Assembly (NCBI GenBank): GCA_964036275.1
Contig: OZ038439.1
Coordinates: 17,096,330-17,160,329, forward strand
DNA from: Litoditis marina
Taxonomy: Eukaryota > Nematoda > Chromadorea > Rhabditida > Rhabditidae
Length of the DNA: 64,000 nt
Direction of reading: 5' to 3'
The notes under the pieces were generated by a model. The model did not search any database and was not told the origin of the DNA. It worked only from the letters and a program-made list of their open reading frames with translations. This document shows, piece by piece, positions 47,501 through 59,500 of this stretch (its first letter is position 1; the number at the start of each line of letters is the position of its first letter). Position numbers and translations under genes: made by a program.

Positions 47501-50500
47501 TCACGCACATCGGTTTTTTTTTCGAGTTCAATGGGTTGAACTTATAGAAAAGGTGACTAAATATCTGGTAAAATTTGATGTTCATACAAATCGGTTGGTG
47601 CATATCACCACTGTAGTTCAATGGATCAAACTACAAACACAGCAGAACACAGCTGAATGTACCGTTTTAGCCAGTTCTCCTACAGCCCAAACTAGGCAGG
47701 CATTGCAAAGGAAGAAATACCCAGAACTCATATTCTTACTTGGATGTCTCAGAGACACTTCTAAGAAAGAGAGAAAAAGTTGACCAATAATGCTAATGAA
47801 AACGCTGAATCAGAACGGAAGCCTATTTCGGAACACCGTGCTGGCATTTGCAGCGACAATCGTAAGCAGGGTAATCTCTTTTAAGAGGGCTCCTAAAAAG
47901 GAAGAGGATGGATTAAGAGATTGAAACATACAGAGAGAAACAGAGAAAGAAGAAGAAGAAGAAAATAGTTTGAGAGAAGTAAATGGAGTGAGAGGAAGAG
48001 AATAGAAAGGAAGAGAGAACAAGAGAGAAATAGAGAAACAGCTAGTCGGGTAGAGGAAAAACGAGGGAAAACAAAAAAGAGAGGGAGAGAGAGGTAGAGA
48101 TAGGAAAATGGAGGTATAAATGAGAGAAAGAGAAAGGAAGAAATAGAAAAATAGAATTCAAGCCGTATCGGAGCTGTTTTTCTTGGTTCACTACATTAGT
48201 TAGAGCTTTTCACACACTCTGTTCAAAAACAATGCATTTGCCTAGCAGCGAGAATAAAACAATAAAACGTTTTTTCTCGAATGGACTATGGTCTTTGGAC
48301 TTTAAACGCTGAACAACTTAAACTAGAAATAAGTTGCAGTCAATCTCTCTCGAGTTAAAATGGAGCGTTATATTATTTACCTCAGTCAAAAGTAATACCA
48401 TTGAAAACAAAATACAGACTCGAGGTGGGTTCAAAAAATTCTTGTTTGATGCTCACCGTCATTTGTTCAATCATTTCATCTTTTTGTTTTTTCTTTCTTT
48501 TCATATTCAAACATCAAACAAACATGTCTAAGATCCACCTAGTGGTCACCTGATCCTCCTATTCATAGTATCACTTGAATTGATACAAATTACAGGGAAG
48601 AAGATTAGAAATGAATATGGAGTCCGGAAATATTCCATGCGGGATACGAGTGCATAGAAAGCCTAATTGAATGGGGGAGGGGAGAAAGTGCGATATGACG
48701 AAAATATCAGATGAGATGAGAAGAAACGTAATATTTGATTATCAGAAGAAGAAATATTGGTAGTTTGTCAAAGGAATAATCATCTCCACCGTTATGTTTC
48801 ATACTAAACTCATCTAGATGCACATGAAACATTTCAACGTAGTTCATAAAAGTCGATGTGGAAATGGAAGTATAGCTGTAATTTTAGGTCTGTCTGATAT
48901 TGTGTTTTTTCTCACTTTTGAAGTTAAGTTAGTTCATAACTATATGGTATACAGAAAGGTAGAAAAGATAGTAGATCATAGAAAACCCAATTGAATGGAT
49001 GAGGGGAGAAAACGCGTCATGACGAAAATAGCAGAAGAGAAGAAAAGTTATATCTCTGAAAAACAAATTATTCGTAAGAGCACTTATAATTTTTTCTGTT
49101 ATCTTTATTTACATCTAAATTCAGTTAAATACAGTAAGCATAAAGTAAGTACTCAATGAAAGGAGGGGGGGGGGGGGAATGGGGAAAGTACGTAATGACG
49201 AAAATATCAGAAGGGAGAAGAAATACAAAAACGTAATGTCTTATTTCGATCATCAGAAAAGTCAATGGACTGTCAAAGTGTTGGTTCGGTTTCTCTGGTA
49301 TGCTGCTGATAAACTTAACTAGCAAAACGTGAAATAAGTGAATGTGGTGAAACAGAGTACATACGAAGAAACATCTTCATGATTAAGCTTCTACTTCTAT
49401 TTTCTGTTTCTCAGATCTATCGAGTCCATAATGCTTGTCATTCACAGACTGGAAATTGGCAAACAATGGCATAAGAGTTGCATATAACTCCACGTTTCTG
49501 TGAAAAATTCAGATAAATTAGTTCACTTCTAGTGTACTCGAAAAATGCTTATTTCCAAAGTTGTTTAGAAATCATATAGCTTCGAAGACAAATATAGAAG
49601 TCGCTCTCTGACCACTTATTTACACTCCTTCACAAATTTGCTGAAATTGGCCAAATCACGGTTAGATTTTACTAATAATGTGGCATGTTCTGAACAAGAT
49701 CTACGATATACTATTGCTCATCTTCAGAATAACTCAAAATAAGTATGATGATATGGTATAGCATAAGGAAGTAAACACATGAATTCTCACCAAGTCTAGT
49801 CTATTGTATTGTGATACTGTTTAAACGACTAAATTTATTATCATGGTATTTAAAGGAACGCCAATTATGAAACAATTGATAGAACATGTTGCATGTAAAG
49901 TGCGTTTAGCATAAGGTAGGTCGATAAGGGACTGGCGCGCGTGATTCGCCAATAATGAGTATGCTCTATGGGTGGCAATTAGCACTGGAGCACTCTCATT
50001 TAGCATTGGTCCACGGAAACCGAACAGACATTAACTTCGCACAGATGACATGCGAAGAGAGGCAACCACGAAACATGATACTCATAGTTGCTGCCGTATC
50101 TATACGTTTAGATAGAATCTAAAACGTGAACGATGTTCACGCGAACTTAGGCGTATAAATCGTGTACGTGGAGCATCTACATCTGCAACTTTTACAGGGG
50201 CTCACGTGAAACTTATCCACGTGGAACTCTTACAAGAAACTTCTCCATGTGAACATTTTCCATGTGAAACGTGGACATGTACATGTACACGTACACGTGG
50301 AGCGCCTACACAGAAAACTTCCAGCAAAACTTCTACACTCAAAAGTGCTAGACCTGGATTTTCCATGCTATCACATGATTTGAACTGTACTTAGACGAGT
50401 GTGAGAAATCATGAAACATGTCATAACTCAATTGAAGAGTTTCCCATGAACTGAGCTCGTACTCGTTTCTAGATTGTTTTACAGTACTAATAGATGAGTA

Positions 50501-53500
50501 GAAAGTGTCTCAGAACTTTTTTAATATCACATTACTACGCCCACTAGTTCCACCGTGGAGCGCTGATTAGCTTGCAAAGATTCTCATCAAACGGATGAAA
50601 AAACATTTTGACAACACCCTTCAAACCTACTCATGGTTACTGTATGACCAGAATTCAACTGATGTGTTTTGAAAAGTCTTAACCTCTTGCGAATAGATCT
50701 ATGATTTGTAGACCGTTGAAGTTGACTCCGGAGATTTCTCCCCGGAACGGATCGAACAGCTTCAGGTCACGTCGCCGGAATCTTAAAAATGAACCATCTT
50801 ATCTATACATTGAGATTCTAATAAAGTTGTTTAGTTCTGTTGAAACTGGTTAGCTGCGTTGTCAGCTTCTCATTGTCGATATTTGCAATATGTAGGTTAC
50901 AAAATTACTCACACATTACCCACTCTGTGTTAAAGCTTATAATCAACTGAGCGGCACCGAACTGTAATTAAAACTACAGATGTAACTAGAATTCTCAGTT
51001 TATAACATCAAACTACACACCAAACTTGTAGTTTACCAGTTCATAACCCATTCTAGATGTTCAATATTACATGAGCTCACCGATGTCTTTTTGTCAAATG
51101 AAGCGTGTTGAGTGAGGCGCCCAGCACCAGACGCCAATGCATGTTCAGAGTCACCAGCTCATTCCGACCTGAGCAAAGTAACTTTACTTTGAGTTAAAAA
51201 AAGTCAAATACTGGGACTACGTTGTTATATATCGTATCAGTATCCCAGCAGCAGTACATCAGCAGTATCAGTGTTATATTACCTATATCGAACCAGTAAT
51301 CAAGAATAGAGTCAAGACCAGAACATTTACAAGTTCAAGTTCGTCAGTTCAACTCCAAGCCGAAATATACCTCCAATTTTGTGATCATAACCTAACACCG
51401 CAACATTTCATTCAGCTGCAGATTAAACAAAAAACGCATGATTACGAATGTGCCAGCTCTTTCTTTACGTGTGAATACAAACTTTTGCAAGCTTGCAGAC
51501 ACTTCAACGTATGAATACAAAAGTGAATACATTTGTTATGAACGAGTGTGCAACTCTGAACATACATTATGTGTTGCAGTCTGCTGAAGAAATTCCAGGC
51601 ACACGTCTGCGCGAAGTTATCATGATCTTGTGACAGGGGTTTGATTTACACCATCTCACAGAAACGGGCAATAGATTGAAAACACACATAATACAAGACA
51701 CAAAACACAATTCAGTGTCTGTCTGTGAAGTGGTTGAGCAAGTTTAGAGTAACTCATTTTGAAACTATATCCATTTGTTCCCATAGTTTGTAGTTTGCGT
51801 TTCATTCCAGTCAGGCAAAAAAAGGTAGTTTTCTTTCCGGTTTACCTGTATCCTTTTCACTTCGGATTTATTCTGATACATCCCTTACTTTTTGGTGCGT
51901 ATTTGAGTGCGACCATCCTATCCAATTGTAGAGTAACATTTGCCTTCTGTCGAAGCATCTTCACAGTGTGCAGTCTGCCGTCATTCACCAGTTGAGAAAA
52001 GGAACCGAAGTGATGGTCGCCGCTGCCCAGGTTATATCGCACTTGCAGAAATCCGCTGTCCTGAAATGAAGAGTATGCTCCACTACACGCAAAAAAAAAC
52101 ATGAAAAAAAACCTCTTAATTATTTAGGTTCAGTTTAGTAATATTTCGTTTGTGTTAAAAACTAGTTGAAAAAAACGCTGTCACAACACTATTCCCCACT
52201 AACGGAAGAAAGAAAACTGTATTGTTGCCCGTAAGCGTTATATTCTACTTTTTCATATTGTTAGAACGTACATCATATCCATTGCTCTCTTTCTAGTGTT
52301 TACAAATTCGTTTCAAACTAAAAACTGGGTAAAAAAACGAAAATTAATTTGTAAACCTCACCATGTACAGCGTCATATAGTCCTGCCCGGCGGCGCATTG
52401 TACACTGAATAGTACCCCGGAAGAGTCGGTTGTTTTGAATGCCATCACGAGGAAATCGGTGGAAGTGGAAGGTCTATCGGCTGGCAGGTATTCGTAGTAG
52501 ATGACAGATGGCTCACCCGTGAAGGTGGCGGTAGTGGCTACTGGAATAGAACCATGTATTCGTAGTTGCTTCAAATCAAATTGAAAGGGGGGGGGAGTAG
52601 ACTACCAAACTTATTGTGAATGGATTAGTTCTTACTATCCCACTGCAAAATAACCCGTTTCTGAAAGAAACTTAGTTGTTTGGTCTTCACGTTTTGCGTG
52701 TTGTTTTGAATTGAAAACTCTACACCAGCACCAGAAACAACGCATATACAACTAGGAAGACAATGTGCAGATTTCCGTAAAAATCAATAACTCGTGAATT
52801 GAATCAAAAAAATCGATACCGTCATTGCATCGTTTCCCGGAATGTGCCGTGAGTGAACAGTCACATCTGATGGAGGTCCACTGTTGTATACATCTACCCC
52901 CATTCGAACAGGCCGAGGGGGAACATCGCGCCACGGGACCTTTAACGGGTTACGGTAACTATTAAACTGAAACAGAATTGAAAGTGCTCTTGAGTAAGCG
53001 AGAGGTTGGTAATCTGTATAAGTTTGTAAGCAATTTCTTCTAACGTTAACAAAATCGTTATACAGATTCTATGATGAAAAAACAACAAGAAATTCTAAAA
53101 AAAAACTAAACGATAAAGACTGAAACACTTAATTTTAATCTCGCGTTTTATAGACTTGGTGATTGCGAACTGTGTTCATGCAAAGAAGTGCAATCGCGTG
53201 CAGATCGAAAGTTCTCAGGTCCTGACAGCCCCGCAAAGCACGTGAATGAACTATTTTGTAGTTTGTGGCCTACACCGAAACTGAAGTTGCTGATTGAGCG
53301 AAGATACCTGGCGGTAGACAGTACGCAAAACTAGGAGACGCAGAGTATTTTTTATGAATGGTGGTTATTTGTGTAATAATTCTAACAAGTAAGTGTTTCA
53401 ACATTCAGTTACAAGGAAGAAATCATTAAAACACCATGAAACCCAGAAACCGAACTCAGATATTCATGAAGTTCGTAACAAAAGTGTTTGTTTCATCGTG

Positions 53501-56500
53501 AAATATAATAATCGATGAAACCCAGTGAAAGCGATAGAGGATTGCAATGTTATTGTCACCTATTTTTCTATGTGAATGCCCGAGATGATGAGCTGCTGAA
53601 AAACAAATCATTTTCATAGAGTGTTTTGCTGGAGGAGCAACTGAAAGTCATTCATTTGAACCAAATCCGTTCTCCCAGGAGATGTTCGTAGGTTATTGAC
53701 GTAACATAAACCCCTCTCGGAAATGGAAAAAAAGTTTGAACAAGATTTGGGACTCATTTGAAAGTTTTAAACACAATATCTACTTCCAGATTTTATGAAA
53801 CTTCCTGACATAAAATTATCTCGTTCGTTGTTTTGAACAGGCCTATTTTTCCCACTAGATTTGCGTTTTTTCCTTTGTTCGGCCTTTATTGGGTTCTTTT
53901 GGCATTTAAATACTTTTTATATACTTTGAATATAACAATTTAATAAATATTCTTATTCTTTCCAGAATATTTCTCTCACCTGCACATCCTCTGTCCACGC
54001 CGTTCTTCGACTCGGCGTCGTCCAGGAAATCCAACGGACGATCGCTGATCCGCAACGCGGACATGCAACCGCGGAAGCCGCGGCCGTGTACGGCCGACAA
54101 GGAGGTGAAGGCCGGCGGAACACCACCTGAACAAATTATACTGCATCTCACGTTAATTTCGAGTTTTCTGACAAGATACTGTGACTGGATCTGCTGAGCA
54201 AATTGTGGCTTGTCCGATCCACTTCGTGTGTATATCTCTTCTAACGATATCATCGATATATCTCGGAGTTTCGTAGCTCATTCGATGTTCAATGATTTCT
54301 CATCTTCAAACACAAGTATTATCATGGGTAAGGAAAGATTGATAGGTCGACATTTTTACTCGATCTCATTAGTTCATCTCGTGAGCTGTCACTATAATCC
54401 TGTTAACTTTATAATAAGGTGGAAATAGTGATACCGCATTAATGGAGCAATACACTCTAACGGACATCTCACCGAGTACAACCGGTCCGGTCAGTTCAAT
54501 CCGCTCGTGTCCGCTTCCGCCGGAAGCGATGGCCGTCGTATTGTCCACCAACAAAATGTGCTCTTTCGTCTTTTGATCCTGTGAAATGAAAGAAACAACT
54601 GTAGTTACACTCGAATCACCATCGCTTCTGTTCCAATCATGACTACCCATAATAATATGAATACTGAAATAATTGTCGAAAGCCCAGAGTACCGAGCGTG
54701 TGAAAAATACGTAAGATGTGTGAAAAGCAGGGAAACATATTTTTGTTTCAATTCTTTTCATAGATCGAATGAATAGTGAATGCAACACGTTTCACAAAAA
54801 TGTTGTTTAATCTCACTGTGTGTGTAGTTGGATCCCATTGTTTTTCGGACAAACTTGTGAATTATGGCGTGCAGTGAGATCAAACTCTCGCAACGACGAT
54901 TTGCTTTCTCCCTACAAAGAACATCACATACCTGATAGACGAGCAATGTGTGCCACCTCATATCACTCAAATGTTTCCCTTCGGGTAATTTTGGTGACGT
55001 CATAGATCCTTCTGATTTTCCATGACGAAATGAGTAGACAACCCTGATGTGAAAAATACAGTTACAAAACATATATTTTTGTCACCAATTTTTCCATATC
55101 AGGTAAATAAAGGGCCATATTAAAGAAACCGTTCCGCTTTGATTTGAGTTTCATGAAAAATTTAAAAAGCTCAAAAATGTTTTTTAATGTTTTCACATAG
55201 ACCATGAAAAACTTTCTGATCAAAAATTTGTAAAATTTGCATAACATCAAGCAATTAAGAAGGGGACATGAACATTTTCACTGTGACGCAACTTGACTTG
55301 GTTCATTTACATCCAGATTTACTTCCATTTTTTAGTCTTTAATTGGGCATTCGTATGTGATAGAGTGTTTTAAGAGCATTTTTGTACTCCTATAGGCTAT
55401 TTTGAGCAAACCCCGTACGCAACTCCCCCCCCCCCCCCCCCCCCCCTATCGGTGTCATTACGTAAGCCGATTTATATTTTTGATAATGGTTTTGTATTTG
55501 CCATAGGGTCACATTGTTAACTCAGAAGTCAAAATTAAAGCGGGACGGATTATTTAACTATGAAAAGGCGCTTGTTCAAATTTCTTCAACTTCCATTCTC
55601 AGTCAGGTTGTTACAAACGATCAAACGAACCATGTAAGGAAACGACATGTTTCCACTATGAAAGATAAAACGTTCATTGGACAAACGAAATATAGTTTAC
55701 TAGTTTCCACTCTACTGAAGATATCTTACCTCCCGTTTATCAGTTGTAACATGATAAAATTGGCAGAGTTGGTAGGCAACGAAGCGAAGAGTAGCGAGGT
55801 GCGGACCAGGGTTTGGAACTTGAAAGCGACGCGATATGGACCCGTGAGTGAAGAAATCTGCAATGTGAACTAAATAGTTCAAACTACAAGAACAGTGCTG
55901 AAAACGGAAAATGTTTTCACTGATCGAAGATCGAACAGTTGCATTCACTACTTCGACTGTAGGATCTCTAGTGTCCTGACACTAGAGATCACTAGAGATC
56001 ACCAGAGATCACTAAAGATCAAAAACACTAGAGATCCTAGAGTCGATTGTAGTGAATGCAACTGTTTCAAACAATGACAGATAGCTACGCTTTTAGGTAC
56101 AATTGCAATGCAGTGATGATTCAGATTATATTGTGTTTTGGGGTATCAGTAGTCTAGTGTTTCACCGCTTTTTCTGCGCAGGTTGCAAATTTTGTTGTTT
56201 GACCTGGATATACGGTATAATCCCAGACTTGCGACCGAAATGACCCACCTTCTCCATAGAAAACACAATGTAACCCGTAGTGTTTGTGAAAGACACAGAA
56301 GATAATTTCGACTTTCTGAAAAATAGGAATGATGCAATATCGTCTCTATCAAATACTACAGTAACGATTTTTTTAATTATTGCTCAACTATCAATAATAC
56401 TATGATCAAATGGAACAACATTCACTAAACTGGTTTAATTTTATATTATATTATACCGAGGTAGGTCTCGTTAAAGTTTTTGACCTATCAAATCTACAAC

Positions 56501-59500
56501 CGTCCTTACCAACACAGGAATCGTCAGAAAAATGGTATAACAGTTGAACTCACACATTTCGCTGTCCCTTATTTTCCTTACTGGTTCGCACTTCTTGTCG
56601 AACTTTTTCAAACAAATCGATGTTGTTAAAGGTCTGAAAAAAGGGAATGATAATAAACACAAATAGCGTTGCTTATCTATTGTACTCATTTAAGTCAGTG
56701 AGCACGTGTGTCAATTATTTCGTGTATCTTGTTTTTGAGTCGGGAAGCACATGTTGATTCAGTCCGTATCTCGAAATTTAAAATTTGAGAACACTTTCGG
56801 ATTCAACAAAAAAAAAATCAATTGTTTGAGCCGGATCGAACTACGAAACAATTCTCATTGAGTATTACTCACCAAACCACCCAGTTCGCCCCGAAAAGGA
56901 GCCAGCTGGTTGTCATTTCGAAAACTTCGTCCTCCAATGATTTCATCCATTTCTATGGCAAATGAAGAGGGAAGGTAGTCTGGAAGTTGGTGAATTTCTA
57001 CTTTTCTAACAGGGATTTTCTGTCCCGAAAACTGCTTTACGCTCGCTTAGTTTTATATTTTAAATACATACAAACTATGTTTTACTTTTTTCTCGCTTGC
57101 CATTTTATTTTGAGTTGATTTCAAATCAAATCACAAATCAATCTTTATTGACGAAGCAGGCAGCTCTGCTCAGTACGTCTGTGTAACTCACAACTCTTTC
57201 CCCATTTCCCATCCAAGTAGAGTAACAGTCGAGGTCCTCTTCGTTTCAACTTCGCCACATGCCATTGACCGTTTGAAACGTTGTCTCCCCATGAAAATGA
57301 CTGAAATATAGTTTTGTTGTTTATTCAGTATGTTTGTATATTCCGAAAAATGTGTGATAACCTTCATGTGAGCTGTTACCTTTTACAAACTTTTATAATC
57401 ATCGAAATAGTCGAATTCACAATCAGTAGAGTTTGGCTAAGAATGGTGAGGCAAATTTACTTAGTCTAACTCACATGATTCCCGTGATTCGTCTCCAATA
57501 GAACCCGCAACTCGGCGTCCGCGATTGAAATCAGAATTCGACTTCTCGGATTCGCATTGGAGCGCGTTTCGAGCAAACAACCTCTCGCCTCGTTTGTCTG
57601 AAAAGACTATTCCAAATATGTTTGTTTTTGTTTATTTCTCAAATGTGTTTCTTCCATCATTCAGAAATGTTATGAAATCAGGTAACTTCTTCGAAACCAG
57701 TTATTCATTATGTTAATGGCTGTACTGCTGATTTTTCGAGTGAAGAAATGGTTAAAAAACAGTTTTGAAAGTATAAAATGAATTTTGCTCACCTTGAATC
57801 GTATTTCAAACTGATCGGCCTCCGAGTATATTGTACGTGGAAGAAAGGCGAGAATGTTCTGATCTTCTGTGATTTTCACGGAACTCTGCTCTGTAACAAA
57901 TCAATCGTTGTATTTTGGTCTCAAAACAAGCCGTAACTGACGGATTCCGAACGAAATACAACGAGATCAAACTACAAACAGAGCGAAATCAGGAAACAAA
58001 CACCGTGTAGGCCTGATTTGACAGTAAAATTTAGAACAAAAGTTCTCGAAACTACTATTAACTCACCTTTTTCACAGTTGCGGCCCTCCATGTTGGTATC
58101 TGTACAATCGCAGTGGTACGAAATCGTGCCCCGCTCACATTTACCATAATTCTGGCAGGGATTCGGATCACAATGATCGATAGAAGACGGACAGCCCAGA
58201 GAGATTCCTAGGAGGAGAGAAATTGGAGAAATTTGAAACGTCGACTGTGGACGTTATAATAAACTCAAAGTTTTTGTGGCGCGTCATCATAGAATGTGCG
58301 GGAACGGGAATCAAGTGGGTTTTTCCACTGAGCATGTTCAATTTCCCACTTGAATGAGAGAGAAAACGTACAATTCTACAAATCAACAAAATTTGACATA
58401 TAAGAAGCTTTCCCTGAATAGTGAATTGTTTACCAGAGTATGTAAGTTTACTCACCAGTCACATTTGAAGCTGCTTCGAAAACCGAGGCTATTTTCGCAC
58501 TTATTCCGTTGAATCGCACGTTCTTGATGCAACCCATAAAACCCTGCAAAACACAAGTGGAGATTTTTCCCTTTTAACTAATCATACTCTGTATTTTCTT
58601 CTCGTCCAAGTTTTCGGTTTTGTGGGTGAAAATGAATACAACACAACAGTTGTTTTACGAACTCTAATTCTTCGTGTGTCTATCGGTTAAGATGAACTAC
58701 AGGTTTACAGGAAACTTCATGTTAAAACTATCTATCGCTTGTTGTTCAGACTGACCTTTCGGAGAGATATTGACCAAATGTTTGAAGGATAGATGAGGGT
58801 AGACGGTGGGAGGCCACCAAGGAACACTGCGTCCACTGAAACATTGCAGAACTGAACATTTCAAGTTTCTCCTTTCAACGTCATCGCACACTGTGATAAA
58901 ATAACTTTTCACATTTTGTAGTTAATTTCGCTGTCTTTCGATTCTCGTGTCCAATGTCCAGAGCCACTCATTTTGCAAAAACTGATAATTTTTGATTTCA
59001 TTGTTTCTCTGATCTAACTCATGGACATTTATGTTATCGTCAGACTTCGACTCAGATTAAAATCTAGATTAAGATTCAAATTTAAAATTGTTATTCTGAC
59101 TCTGATTCGCATTCCTAACTCACCAACGTCCAGATTCGCCGACGTCCCCGGTGTGTTGAAGTCCGTCTTCTGGCTGTCGACTACCACGTGACCCGTACGA
59201 CGCATCCGCTCCATGTACACACTGTGCCATTGATTGGAATCGGTGACTCGGCGAGAAGTTGTCTGGGAAATAATTATAAACATGTTATTATATGCATTTT
59301 ATACTACAAATTGTGCCACTAACTCGAATCAATGACATGACAAAAAGGTTTTTTCTTCCAAATGTGAACAAATTCTTCATTAGAAAACTTACAAAATTTA
59401 CGGGTTCGGTTCGTCCTATCTCACAGTTGGTTCTGTTGTTATTGGTGTGTCACTGATAATTATAACCCCTATTATTGATTTTACCTGTAGCCTGACGGGT

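Larger units (their letters stand above)
43240..50683 (-). other. nrx-1 7.4 kb intron after LNS6
   Basis: Longest intron. Holds diverged repeats with ATGAGACATGAGAATC (about 43748, 44096), a run of 10 G (45917-45926), an unassigned open frame (46206-46490, minus), a polypurine block (47915-48150), a threefold repeat (48663-49260) and a cluster of E-box-like sites (50203-50299). No further exon was supported. Confidence 0.6.

Noticed and set aside
48663..49260. Regularly repeated units resembling a CRISPR array, also at 19965-20220
   Set aside because: Units are long and diverged with unequal spacing, in an animal genome; ordinary tandem repeats.
52752..52966. Second long open frame across the EGF3 exon beginning FNSYRNPLKVPWRDV
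   Set aside because: Phases do not fit the neighbouring exons, and the EGF frame has all six cysteines.
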